DNA of 25,303 nt from UBA1731 sp964567665 (GTDB taxonomy: Bacteria; Verrucomicrobiota; Kiritimatiellia; RFP12; UBA1067). Position numbers and translations under genes: made by a program. Shown one piece after another: positions 1-7,494 of this stretch (the stretch's first letter is position 1; the number at the start of each line of letters is the position of its first letter). Under the pieces are notes generated by a model that worked only from the letters and a program-made list of their open reading frames with translations, was not told where the DNA came from and did not search any database. The stretch is taken from NCBI GenBank assembly GCA_964567665.1, contig CAZMNN010000037.1, positions 1 through 25,303 on the forward strand, in the 5' to 3' direction.

Positions 1-2595
1 ACCACACCCTCAGACTTCATTCTGATGGATCCGACAAACGAGAGCACCAGGGATCTGCTGCCGGCGTACCTCATGGACTGTTCGTATCTCGTGGCGCATC
101 CCAAAGGGCTGCCACTCGCCGTCACGCCGGTCAAGCCGGCTTCGGAGAACGCATTTCGCGCCGAGACCAAAGGAACGCTGGCTCATGACGGCTCGGCAAT
201 TGTCGAGACGAGCGCAACTTTCGGGGGCGTCAACGACCTGTTTCGCGGTGCTCTTCTCAAAAGGACGCAGAAGGAGCGCCGCCGGTTCTTTGAGGGCATT
301 GTGCGCTCGTCGTACCCCGGCGCGGAACTGCTTTCGTTTGAGCTGACGCCGACGGATCTGCGCGACACGGACAGCGCTCTTCGCGTTTCGATGACGGCGC
401 GGCTTCCCGATCTTGTGGTGCGGGGTGCGACACGGGACGAGTTGACGCCACCGTTTTTGTTTTCCGGTTTTTCCGTGGCTGACCGACTTCTGTCGAGCGG
501 AACGGAACTGGAGAGCCGCCGATATCCGCTGAAGTTCTATTCGACTGCACTTGCGGAGGAACGCCTTTCGCTCAAGCTCGGCGATGCCGTCGGCATTCCG
601 GTGAGCGTGCCGCCTGATGTCATCGCTGGCGAGAACGGTTGCCGGTATGAACGGCGCATTGCAGTGTCGGACGGCATACTTACGGCAACGCGGCTTCGCG
701 CAGTGGACGCAACGGAACTTTCGCCGGAGGAGTACCTGAAGCTCAAGGAAGACCTTGAGACAATAGAGCTGGGAATCAGGCGTGAACCGCAGTTTGCCGC
801 CCGCGACGGCGGAGCGGAGGCGAACGTCCGCATCGTATGCGACAGACGGGACGTTCACATATTGTCGCCGAACAGCTGGACGGTGACGAATGAGTGGGAG
901 CGCGAGGTTCTTACGTACGCAGGGAAGAAGAACTGCGCCGAATTGAGCTACGGCTACAATCCTTTCGTCGGGACGGTCGAGATCGTGTCGGCGACTGTGT
1001 CGAACCGCGATGGCCGTGTGCATTCCGTCATGCCGCAGGAGATGAACAGGCTGGATGCCGGATGGGTGGCAGGCGCTCCGCGCTATCCGGCGGGCAAAAG
1101 GCTTGTGGTGAATCTTCCCGCAGTCGAAATCGGCAGCGTGATACGTGTCAAGACGGTCTCCACGGTTACAAATTCTCCGATCGCCTTCTGCAATCTGTAT
1201 GCGTTTGACTCCGTTGATCCCATAACGGTCAAGGAACTGAGGGTGGACAGTTCTGAATGTGGCGATTCATCCATGAAGGTCGCGTGGGGTAGGGAATTGG
1301 GGCGCGTGGTCACGACGAATTGCATATCGTTTGCCGTCACGAATCCGGCGGCTCTTCCGCGTGAGAGCGCACAGCCGCCAGCCATGCTGTGGAGGGATTG
1401 CGTATTGCTGTCTCTTGCCGATCTTGAACGGCATCGGGAGGCGCTGTGCGCCGAACTTGCGGCGGCGCGTTGCCGGGGTTCGGATGTCGCAAGGGCAAAG
1501 GCAGCGGAGCTTGCCGCCGGACACGATTCGCCGGAAGGGCGGATAAGGGCTGTTAGGGACTGGCTGTGGAGGAATGTGCGGCTTGCCGGACCGGATATGC
1601 TTGAGTTGCCGTTCGAGACGGCGTTCTTCCCGCCGGATCGTTCGATTGCCGACGGATATGCGTCGGAGGCAGATTGGATGAACGTATACTTCGCGATGCT
1701 GGAGGCGATAGGATGCGATGTGGAGTTTGTGTTGTCGGATGGGGATGCGGCAGGGTATCCGGAGTTGTCGCGCATACGACGCGCCGTGCCTCAGCCGGAC
1801 GACTTCAGTGGACTGTTCATACGTGCGACAGTGCGAGAGAACGCATTTCTTGGATTGTTCGGCGGTGAGGAAAGGACGTTCATCCTCGCCTATGAGAACG
1901 ACTGCACACCGCTCGGAGTGAGGGACATTGACGGCCGCAGCGGCAAGACTGAGAATTATATGTCGTTTGACGTGAACGATACCGGCGCTGCCCGCATCAC
2001 GGTGTCGAACTCAACATGGGGCGTTTCCGTCGCCGCCTTGCGCAAACTGTATTCAGAGATGCTTCCGGAGAAGAGGTCTCGACATCACGCCGAGCTTGTC
2101 GGCGCAATCGCTGAGTCTGCCGAGGCGATATCGGGGCTTCATACGGATGTTGACGGATATCCGTTCATCATCCGGTATTCCGTATATGCGCCGAACTATG
2201 CCGCGAAGAACGGTGACACGCTCACGCTTGAGGTGCCGGGGCTTGGCGGCGCGTTTCTGCCAAGCTCCGAGGGCGGAAGGAAAAGTCCGTTTGGCGTCGG
2301 CGGACGGCTTCAGCCGATGGTGACGGTGCGTGAAATCGTTCTGCCGGAAGGGTATACGGCGGTAGAGCATCTGCCGGAGGCATGGGAGATTACGCTGCCG
2401 GGGGATGATGGCGCACGTTGCCGGAGCGAAGTGTCGTGCAGTGTGGCTGATGGCCGTCTGCGTGTGCTTGTACGCGAGGAGCTGCTGCCGGTCAATGCAA
2501 GAATGTTCGGATCGGAGTGGTTTGGATTCTTCCGTGACTGGAACAGACGCACGGATTCCCGGCTTGCCCGCACAATCGTCGTCAGGAAAGAGTGA
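1..2595 (+). CDS. Tandem DUF3857/transglutaminase-like protein, 5' partial
   Basis: The frame is open from base 1, and the codons before the first ATG (base 25) read DFILMDPT, the segment around the third catalytic residue (Asp) of DUF3857-type transglutaminase-like proteins. The true start therefore lies upstream. Numbering from the ATG at 25: residues 1-265 look like the end of one transglutaminase module plus its C-terminal beta domain, closing in the family-typical SPEEYLKLKEDLE helix. About 268-430 is a second DUF3857 N-terminal domain. About 500-650 is a second transglutaminase-like domain, followed by another beta domain to 856. In the second core the usual G-D-C-K-D segment reads G-Y-A-S-E (544-548), and the usual N-H and D-P-T sites read S-G and E-N-D. 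All three catalytic positions seem lost. DUF3857 proteins are usually periplasmic or surface-located; this one is probably exported and structural or binding in role. No close function is recognised. Confidence 0.8.
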   Translation, partial: TTPSDFILMDPTNESTRDLLPAYLMDCSYLVAHPKGLPLAVTPVKPASENAFRAETKGTLAHDGSAIVETSATFGGVNDLFRGALLKRTQKERRRFFEGIVRSSYPGAELLSFELTPTDLRDTDSALRVSMTARLPDLVVRGATRDELTPPFLFSGFSVADRLLSSGTELESRRYPLKFYSTALAEERLSLKLGDAVGIPVSVPPDVIAGENGCRYERRIAVSDGILTATRLRAVDATELSPEEYLKLKEDLETIELGIRREPQFAARDGGAEANVRIVCDRRDVHILSPNSWTVTNEWEREVLTYAGKKNCAELSYGYNPFVGTVEIVSATVSNRDGRVHSVMPQEMNRLDAGWVAGAPRYPAGKRLVVNLPAVEIGSVIRVKTVSTVTNSPIAFCNLYAFDSVDPITVKELRVDSSECGDSSMKVAWGRELGRVVTTNCISFAVTNPAALPRESAQPPAMLWRDCVLLSLADLERHREALCAELAAARCRGSDVARAKAAELAAGHDSPEGRIRAVRDWLWRNVRLAGPDMLELPFETAFFPPDRSIADGYASEADWMNVYFAMLEAIGCDVEFVLSDGDAAGYPELSRIRRAVPQPDDFSGLFIRATVRENAFLGLFGGEERTFILAYENDCTPLGVRDIDGRSGKTENYMSFDVNDTGAARITVSNSTWGVSVAALRKLYSEMLPEKRSRHHAELVGAIAESAEAISGLHTDVDGYPFIIRYSVYAPNYAAKNGDTLTLEVPGLGGAFLPSSEGGRKSPFGVGGRLQPMVTVREIVLPEGYTAVEHLPEAWEITLPGDDGARCRSEVSCSVADGRLRVLVREELLPVNARMFGSEWFGFFRDWNRRTDSRLARTIVVRKE

Positions 2596-2601
2596 TGACT
2601 T

Positions 2602-2614
2602 CCGCCGTTGGCGG
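2602..2614 (+). terminator. Weak hairpin after the DUF3857 gene
   Basis: A 5-bp stem (CCGCC, GTT loop, GGCGG) starts six bases after the stop codon and is followed by a pyrimidine-rich stretch, CTCTTGCTTCT. It is weak as an intrinsic terminator. The rest of 2615-2667 shows nothing I recognise. Confidence 0.25.
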
Positions 2615-2667
2615 CTCTTGCTTCTGCGCATTTCCTCCGCTTGAGTTTCGGAAGATTGCTTGGGCGG

Positions 2668-2696
2668 TTCACCGGCGTGGGATGATTTGCTACAAT
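2668..2696 (+). promoter_or_regulatory. Promoter of the flavoprotein-trmL pair
   Basis: TTCACC (2668-2673), a 17-nt spacer and TACAAT (2691-2696) form a sigma70-type promoter. TGC at 2688-2690 makes it an extended -10. The predicted start is near 2703, which gives a leader of about 69 nt before the ATG at 2772. Confidence 0.6.
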
Positions 2697-2771
2697 AGGC
2701 GGCAAGAGGCAAAGCGGGAATCTGGCCGCCTATGCCGGAAAACGTCTTGAAATCTTGTTGAAGGAAGCACT

Positions 2772-3317
2772 ATGAAAAAGATACTGATAATCTCGGCGTC
2801 GCCGAGAAAATGCGGGAACAGCGACATTCTCTGTGACGAGTTTGCCCGTGGAGCGAAGGATGCTGGGCACGAAGTGGAGAAGGTTCGTCTTGCGGAGAGG
2901 AAGGTCGCATACTGCATGGGTTGCTATGCCTGCAGGAAGCTCCACAAGTGTGTGCAGAATGACGATGCGAACGAACTCGTCGCCAAGATGCTGGCTGCTG
3001 ACGCAATCGTCCTTGCCACGCCCGTCTATTTCTATTCGATGGACGCGCAGCTCAAGGCGCTCATCGACCGTTCCGTCTCGCGTTGGGGCGATTTTGAATC
3101 GTTCAAGGGAACCGAGTTCTGGTTCATTGTGACGGCGGCAGACACAAGCCGCGACATGATGAACGCCACATTGGAGGGGTTGCGCGGCTTCACGCGGGAC
3201 TGCATGGAAGGCTCTGTCGAGCGCGGCGTCATCTACGGTACCGGTGCATACGAAAAGGGTGAAGTCCGTTCATTGCCAGTGATGAAAGAGGCGTACGAAG
3301 CGGGTCTCAGGGCGTGA
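2772..3317 (+). CDS. Flavodoxin-fold NAD(P)H-dependent reductase / iron-sulfur flavoprotein
   Basis: This 181-aa protein starts with the FMN phosphate loop of the NADPH-dependent FMN reductase and flavodoxin_2 families (beta strand KKILIISAS, then PRKCGNSD, residues 8-18). Cysteines at 48, 51, 54 and 60 form CX2CX2CX5C, the compact motif that holds a [4Fe-4S] cluster in archaeal and bacterial iron-sulfur flavoproteins. A second beta strand with ATPVYFYSM (about 82-90) is the family's flavin-binding loop. The likely role is cytoplasmic electron transfer or reduction of small molecules; the substrate cannot be told from sequence. The start is supported by AAGGAAG just upstream. The stop overlaps the start of trmL by three bases (GTGA), implying translational coupling. 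Confidence 0.85.
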   Translation: MKKILIISASPRKCGNSDILCDEFARGAKDAGHEVEKVRLAERKVAYCMGCYACRKLHKCVQNDDANELVAKMLAADAIVLATPVYFYSMDAQLKALIDRSVSRWGDFESFKGTEFWFIVTAADTSRDMMNATLEGLRGFTRDCMEGSVERGVIYGTGAYEKGEVRSLPVMKEAYEAGLRA

Positions 3318-3787
3318 AGAATTCACGTTTTTCAATTGTCCTTCTCCGACCGGAGATACCGCACAACACCGGTGCGATCGGCCGGCTCTGCGTCGGGCTG
3401 GGTGTGCCTCTCCATCTCGTCAAGCCGCTTGGATTCGCGCTTGACGATCGATCAATCGCCCGTGCGGGGCTTGACTACTGGCCGCATCTTGATGTAGAGC
3501 TTCACGACACCTGGGACGATTACCTTGCCGCCGTCTCGCCTCGTCGTCTGCATTTTCTCTCTACGCATGGCAGACGGTCTCTTTACGAATGCCGTTTCGA
3601 GCAGGGAGACGCGCTTGTGTTCGGAAACGAATCGTCCGGACTCCCCGGCGGATTCTACGATCGCTACAGCGAATCGCTTTTCAAAATCCCCATGCCCGGC
3701 GAACACGCACGGAGCATCAACCTGGCCAACGCCGTGTCAATCGCCGCATATGAATGCTACCGGCAGCTGACGGATGGCGGGCTGTGA
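3314..3787 (+). CDS. trmL: tRNA (cytidine/uridine-34 2'-O)-methyltransferase TrmL
   Basis: This 157-aa SPOUT methyltransferase has the usual TrmL/YibK length (about 155-160). Family motifs visible in order: RPEIPHNTGAIGRLC (12-26), GLDYW, FGNESSGLP (103-111, cofactor knot) and IPMPGEHARSINLANAVSI (about 123-141), the knotted S-adenosylmethionine site. Members methylate the 2'-OH of the wobble nucleotide of tRNA-Leu isoacceptors. The start is GTG, overlapping the TGA of the preceding flavoprotein gene, so the two share the promoter at 2668-2696. No terminator is obvious before the aldolase promoter. Confidence 0.93.
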   Translation: MKNSRFSIVLLRPEIPHNTGAIGRLCVGLGVPLHLVKPLGFALDDRSIARAGLDYWPHLDVELHDTWDDYLAAVSPRRLHFLSTHGRRSLYECRFEQGDALVFGNESSGLPGGFYDRYSESLFKIPMPGEHARSINLANAVSIAAYECYRQLTDGGL

Positions 3788-3838
3788 ATGAAATGCCGTT
3801 CCGCTTACGGTGGTAAAGATGCAAATATGCCGCCATGC

Positions 3839-3867
3839 TTGAAAAGGGCGGAGCGAAACTGTATAAT
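3839..3867 (+). promoter_or_regulatory. Strong promoter of the aldolase gene
   Basis: TTGAAA (3839-3844), a 17-nt spacer and a consensus TATAAT (3862-3867) make the best promoter in the window. It is the only one of the eight noted here without the extended -10 TGN. The predicted start near 3874 gives a leader of about 38 nt containing AAAAGGAAA before the ATG at 3912. Confidence 0.8.
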
Positions 3868-3911
3868 ACGACACCGTTTGTTTTGAACCCAACAGGGAAA
3901 AGGAAATCAAG

Positions 3912-4910
3912 ATGGTCAGCTACAAGGAACTTGGCCTCGTCAACACGAAAGAGATGTTTGCGAAGGCTGTCAAGGGCGGATATGCGATTCCGGCCTTCAA
4001 CTTCAACACGATGGAGCAGATGCAGGCGATCGTCCAGGCCGCCGTTGAAACCAAGTCGCCCGTCATCATGCAGGTGTCCAAGGGTGCGCGCAAGTACGCC
4101 AACCCCACGATCCTCCGCTACATGGCGCAGGGCGCGGTCGAATACGCGAAGGAACTGGGCTGCGCGAATCCGCAGATCGTTCTCCACCTCGACCATGGCG
4201 ACAGCTTCGAGACGTGCAAGAGCTGCATCGATTCGGGCTTTTCGAGCGTCATGATCGACGGCTCCTCTCTGCCGTTCGAGAAGAACATCGAAGTCACGAA
4301 GCAGGTCGTCGATTACGCGCACGCGCATGACGTCACGGTCGAGGCCGAGCTTGGCGTGCTCGCCGGCGTCGAGGATGAAGTCGCCGCCGAGGAGAGCCAC
4401 TACACGAAGCCCGAAGAAGTGATCGAGTTCGCCACGAAGACGGGCTGCGATTCGCTCGCCATTTCGATCGGCACGTCCCACGGCGCCTACAAGTTCAAGC
4501 CGGAACAGTGCACGCGCGACCCCAAGACGGGCAAGCTCGTCCCGCCGCCGCTCGCGTTCGACGTTCTCGCCGAAATCGAGAAGAAGCTCCCCGGCTTCCC
4601 GATCGTCCTCCATGGTTCTTCCTCCGTCCCGCAGGAAGAGGTCGACACGATCAACAAGTTCGGCGGCAAGCTGCCGGACGCGGTCGGCATTCCGGAAGAG
4701 CAGCTCCGCCAGGCCGCGAAGAGCGCCGTGTGCAAGATCAACATCGATTCCGACTCTCGTCTCGCGATGACGGCGGCCATCCGCCAGCACTTCGCGGAAC
4801 ATCCGGATCACTTCGATCCGCGCCAGTACCTCACCCCGGCGCGTGAGAACATGAAGAAGATGTACATCCACAAGATCGTCAACGTGCTTGGCTCGAACGA
4901 CAAGCTCTGA
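3912..4910 (+). CDS. fba: Class II fructose-bisphosphate aldolase
   Basis: This 332-aa zinc aldolase interconverts fructose-1,6-bisphosphate with dihydroxyacetone phosphate and glyceraldehyde-3-phosphate in glycolysis and gluconeogenesis. The N-terminal AFNFNTMEQ (about 29-37) is typical. HLDHG at 92-96 supplies the catalytic Asp94 and zinc ligand His95. The other expected zinc ligands are His190 (GTSHGAYK) and His234 (LHGSSS). AELGVLAGVEDE and KINIDSDSR are the phosphate and substrate loops. Codon use is strongly biased (AAG, GTC, ATC, CTC, GCG) compared with its neighbours, as expected for an abundant enzyme. It has its own promoter and terminator, so it is monocistronic. Tagatose-bisphosphate aldolase is the alternative within the same family; the strong promoter and codon bias favour the glycolytic enzyme. 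Confidence 0.95.
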   Translation: MVSYKELGLVNTKEMFAKAVKGGYAIPAFNFNTMEQMQAIVQAAVETKSPVIMQVSKGARKYANPTILRYMAQGAVEYAKELGCANPQIVLHLDHGDSFETCKSCIDSGFSSVMIDGSSLPFEKNIEVTKQVVDYAHAHDVTVEAELGVLAGVEDEVAAEESHYTKPEEVIEFATKTGCDSLAISIGTSHGAYKFKPEQCTRDPKTGKLVPPPLAFDVLAEIEKKLPGFPIVLHGSSSVPQEEVDTINKFGGKLPDAVGIPEEQLRQAAKSAVCKINIDSDSRLAMTAAIRQHFAEHPDHFDPRQYLTPARENMKKMYIHKIVNVLGSNDKL

Positions 4911-4927
4911 TAGGTCTCTGTGCGAGC

Positions 4928-4949
4928 GCTGCGCATGATGATGCGCAGC
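4928..4949 (+). other. Hairpin between fba and its terminator
   Basis: A perfect 9-bp stem (GCTGCGCAT, loop GATG, ATGCGCAGC) lies 18 bases after the fba stop and six bases before the main terminator. Its ATGCGC arm matches part of the terminator stem, so the two could pair alternatively. It may simply protect the mRNA 3' end. Confidence 0.5.
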
Positions 4950-4955
4950 AGATGT

Positions 4956-4990
4956 GAAGGGGGATGCGCTTCGGCGCATCCCCCTTCATT
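4956..4990 (+). terminator. Intrinsic terminator of fba
   Basis: A perfect 14-bp stem (4956-4969 with 4974-4987) is closed by a TTCG tetraloop and followed by ATTTATCGATTTGTTTT. The stem is strong; the T-tract is loose but adequate. Between here and the next promoter (5022) I see nothing else. Confidence 0.85.
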
Positions 4991-5021
4991 TATCGATTTG
5001 TTTTGTGACGTGCGGCGGTGG

Positions 5022-5051
5022 TTGACCCGCGTCCTGCGCCTGTGGTACAAT
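5022..5051 (+). promoter_or_regulatory. Promoter of the small lipoprotein operon
   Basis: TTGACC (5022-5027), an 18-nt spacer and TACAAT (5046-5051), with TGG at 5043-5045 as an extended -10. The predicted transcription start is near 5058. This excludes the ATG at 5050 as a start and leaves about 67 nt of leader before 5125. Confidence 0.65.
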
Positions 5052-5124
5052 GGCAGCGTTTCGGCGGTGTCTACTTGGGCGGGAATGGTGTAATCACGAA
5101 GCAGATAGAATGAAGGTGGCAGGT

Positions 5125-5535
5125 ATGAGACATGAATTAATTTCCGTTCTGGGTTTCCTTTTCGTGTTCCTTGCAGGATGTGACTTAATTGGGGTTGGCA
5201 ACCACATGGAGGTCATTCCCGGAATGACTTGGAAGTACAAAACCATCCGTCATTCAAGGCTTGTGTGGCACGAACAGGGAGTGTGCATGGAGGGAAATCT
5301 GTTCATTGACTTTCGACAGTATGGGTTCTCCATTGTCGGCGATTCTCAGATGCTGCATGTTGACTTGCGAACGAATTTGCCCGTTTCTGATTCAGAGACA
5401 TTGGGAAGTGGAAGGCCTTTTGGCCCAATGGACGCTTCGTCTGCGATGGGAATATTCGCCAAGGAGTCTCACCGACTGTTTTTGGATGAAATGGCGGCAT
5501 TGCAAAAGCGTGTAGCGCAATGGAAGGGGCGATAA
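5125..5535 (+). CDS. Small hypothetical lipoprotein
   Basis: The chosen ATG gives 136 aa starting MRHELISVLGFLFVFLAGC, a short lipoprotein signal peptide with lipobox L-A-G-C. Cys19 would be lipidated and the rest would face the periplasm or outer surface. GAAGGTGG about 8 nt upstream supports this start; an in-frame ATG at 5110 is possible, and the one at 5050 lies in the -10 box. The mature protein has no domain I recognise. It contains a WKYKTIRHSRLVW segment and a beta-rich middle, and ends in a charged helix (RLFLDEMAALQKRVAQWKGR). GC content is visibly lower than in flanking genes, which suggests an accessory gene. Confidence 0.65.
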   Translation: MRHELISVLGFLFVFLAGCDLIGVGNHMEVIPGMTWKYKTIRHSRLVWHEQGVCMEGNLFIDFRQYGFSIVGDSQMLHVDLRTNLPVSDSETLGSGRPFGPMDASSAMGIFAKESHRLFLDEMAALQKRVAQWKGR

Positions 5536-5541
5536 ACGACA

Positions 5542-5775
5542 ATGCATTCATCAGTCGATCTTCGTGACTTGAATTGCATGACCGTGCGGAGGCAACGATC
5601 AGAGGTGGCGTGCATTGTCGTCTCGGCGGATGGTGTCGTCCAACTGGACAGGCGGGAGCTGGATGACTTGAGGCGCATCGTGTCGAATGCGCCGCCACAG
5701 GCCGCCGATCTGAAAAAAGATGCACCCGTCTTTCAAGGTCGTTTTCGTCGAACCTTGCGAGAGGAGATGACATGA
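5542..5775 (+). CDS. Hypothetical 77-aa protein
   Basis: A small open frame starts six bases after the lipoprotein stop and ends in ATGA, overlapping the next frame by four bases. GGAAGGGG lies 12 nt upstream of the ATG, at a longer than ideal distance. The middle, VACIVVSADGVVQLDRRELDDLRRIV, reads like one beta strand pair plus a helix. I recognise no family. The spacing on both sides suggests it is translated in the same message as the lipoprotein, but a coding call on length alone is uncertain. Confidence 0.4.
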   Translation: MHSSVDLRDLNCMTVRRQRSEVACIVVSADGVVQLDRRELDDLRRIVSNAPPQAADLKKDAPVFQGRFRRTLREEMT

Positions 5776-5981
5776 ACGCCCGTATTGCCTTCGCCTTCCA
5801 CAACCCGAATCGTGCGGCGGCGCTCGCGCGGGCGGACTACGGCGACGGGCGGTCTGAGGACTTCGCGTGGGACGGTCTCGCCTTGGTCAGGCGCGGCGAC
5901 GAGCAGTTCGTCAACGAGCCGCATCCCGGCGGCGGCAACCCCGTCCTCTCCTCCACCCTTATTCCGGATTTTCCGGGATAA
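5772..5981 (+). pseudogene. GC-rich protein fragment, possibly an RHS/YD-repeat remnant
   Basis: The 69-aa frame overlaps the previous one by ATGA. It is much richer in GC than the lipoprotein region just upstream. The stretch FAWDGLALVRRGDEQFVNEP followed by HPGGGNPV resembles, from memory, the segment just before the core of RHS/YD-repeat proteins in PVC bacteria; this was not checked. The similarity ends abruptly at NPVLSS. The last residues and the stop codon are encoded by a 35-nt hairpin (5953-5987), so the reading frame looks cut off by that element. It may be a gene fragment rather than a working gene. The alternative is a genuine short protein coupled to its neighbour. Confidence 0.35.
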
Positions 5982-5987
5982 GGGTGG
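5953..5987 (+). repeat. Long hairpin upstream of the sugar operon
   Basis: Arms 5953-5968 and 5972-5987 pair over 16 bp with one G-T wobble around a TTT loop. No T-tract follows on the + strand. It separates the small accessory genes from the operon promoter, so it could act as a terminator, an operator, or the relic of a small palindromic element. Confidence 0.65.
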
Positions 5988-6020
5988 TCATGGGTGGTGT
6001 TGGATTGTCGGACGATATTA

Positions 6021-6029
6021 TGCTAAAAT
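6021..6029 (+). promoter_or_regulatory. Extended -10 promoter of the sugar operon (leaderless)
   Basis: TGC plus TAAAAT (6021-6029) with only a weak -35 match (TTGGAT at 6000-6005). The predicted start is base 6036, one base before the ATG at 6037. No Shine-Dalgarno sequence is present, consistent with a leaderless message. Confidence 0.55.
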
Positions 6030-6036
6030 AGCGCAC

Positions 6037-7473
6037 ATGAACAACAACAAGGCTACGTCGTTTCGGTGGATCATCTGCGCGATGCTCTTTGCCGCCACAA
6101 CCGTCAATTACCTGGATCGTCAGGTTCTTTCCCTTACGTGGAAGGATTTCATTGCACCGGAGTTCCACTGGAACGATTCGCACTACGGCGTAATCACCGG
6201 CTATTTCTCCCTCATATACGCCGTGTGCATGCTTTTCGCCGGGCGCATAGTCGACTGGCTCGGCACGATGAAGGGCTATCTGTGGGCCATCTTCATATGG
6301 TCGGCCGCCGCCTGCGCCCACGCGGCCTGCGGTTGGGCGACGATGCACATCGAAGGCGTGGAATCCATCGCTGCGATGAAGGCAATAGAGTCCGGCTCGA
6401 CCCTCGCGGTTGCCGTCGGCTCCACGTCGATGTGGCTGTTCCTCGCCTGTCGTTGCTTTCTCGGTCTGGGTGAGGCCGGAAACTTCCCGGCCGCAATCCG
6501 CGTAACCTCTGAGTACTTCCCGAAGAAGGATCGTGCGTTCGCGACGTCAATCTTCAATTCAGGCTCGTCGGTCGGCGCCTTGGCCGCCCCCGCGCTCATC
6601 CCGCCGATGGCGAAATGCTGGGGCTGGGAATCCGCGTTTGTGGTGATCGGTGCGCTCGGTTTCATCTGGATGGGCTTTTGGATGCTGTTCTACCGCAAGC
6701 CGGAGGTCAGCCTGCACGTCAACGCTGCGGAGCTTGCCTACATCAATTCCGACGATGCGGCAGGTGCGGACGCCGTTGCGAAGGATGACGGGAAGGGCGT
6801 ATCCATATGGAAATGCTTCACGCTCAAGCACACGTGGGCGCTTCTGCTCGGACGCTTCACGACAGACGGCGTTTGGTGGTTCTTCCTGTTCTGGACGCCA
6901 AGCTACCTTTCAGACCAGTTTGGCTACACCAGTTCGTCTGGCATGGGCATGACGCTCATCATCGTACTCTACGCAATCGTGACGTTCCTCTCAATCTACC
7001 TCTGCAAGATTCCGACGTGGTTCGTCGACAGGAAGGGCATGAACCCGTACGAAGGGCGCATGGTCGCGATGTTCATCTTCGCGTGTCTTCCGCTCCTTGC
7101 GCTCGGCGCCCAGCCGCTCGGCTCGATGAGCGCATGGTGGCCCGCCATCCTGATCGGCATAGCCTGCGCCGGACATCAGGCCTGGAGCGCAAACGTGTAC
7201 TCCGTTGTCGGCGACATGTTCCCCAAGTCCACGATAGGCACACTCACCGGCATTGCCGGCCTTGCGTCCGGATGCGGCAGCTTCCTCGTCAACATCGGAG
7301 CCGGCAAGCTCTTTACGTGGTCGGCGGCGCAGGGCGACGCATTCGCGTTTCTCGGCTATACCGGCAAGCCCGCCGGCTACATGGTGATGTTCTGCTACTG
7401 TGCGTTCGCGTACCTGATCGGCTGGACCTGCATGAAGGTGCTTGTTCCGAAATACAGGCCGGTTGAACTCTGA
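6037..7473 (+). CDS. MFS transporter, hexuronate (ExuT/ACS) family
   Basis: This 478-aa protein has about 12 predicted membrane segments. The ACS-family hallmark NYLDRQVLSL lies in the first segment (about 24-33). FLGLGEAGNFPAAIRVTSEYFPKKDRA (about 145-170) is the signature between segments 4 and 5 of ExuT/GudP-type proton symporters for hexuronates and aldarates. The start at 6037 was chosen because it follows an extended -10 by seven bases and gives the expected N-terminus; the frame is open to 5785 but that part is not MFS-like. It is the first gene of a seven-gene run, 21 bases before the EIIC gene. The substrate is probably galacturonate, glucuronate or a keto-uronate, supported by KduI downstream. 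Confidence 0.88.
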   Translation: MNNNKATSFRWIICAMLFAATTVNYLDRQVLSLTWKDFIAPEFHWNDSHYGVITGYFSLIYAVCMLFAGRIVDWLGTMKGYLWAIFIWSAAACAHAACGWATMHIEGVESIAAMKAIESGSTLAVAVGSTSMWLFLACRCFLGLGEAGNFPAAIRVTSEYFPKKDRAFATSIFNSGSSVGALAAPALIPPMAKCWGWESAFVVIGALGFIWMGFWMLFYRKPEVSLHVNAAELAYINSDDAAGADAVAKDDGKGVSIWKCFTLKHTWALLLGRFTTDGVWWFFLFWTPSYLSDQFGYTSSSGMGMTLIIVLYAIVTFLSIYLCKIPTWFVDRKGMNPYEGRMVAMFIFACLPLLALGAQPLGSMSAWWPAILIGIACAGHQAWSANVYSVVGDMFPKSTIGTLTGIAGLASGCGSFLVNIGAGKLFTWSAAQGDAFAFLGYTGKPAGYMVMFCYCAFAYLIGWTCMKVLVPKYRPVEL

Positions 7474-7494
7474 CCGCAACGGGCGTGATTTGCC

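Noticed and set aside
3717..4979. 420-aa open frame on the minus strand over the aldolase gene
   Set aside because: It is the mirror of the strongly biased fba codons; the product is Arg/Asp/Leu-rich with no domain, while the plus strand is an intact enzyme with its own promoter and terminator.
5303..5803. 166-aa minus-strand frame over the small genes
   Set aside because: Low-complexity Pro/Arg/Ser composition and no ribosome site; the plus strand has a lipoprotein signal and promoter.
5785..6036. N-terminal extension of the MFS transporter to 5785
   Set aside because: The 84 extra residues are Arg/Ser/Pro-rich, cross the hairpin and promoter, and are not MFS-like; 6037 gives the family N-terminus.
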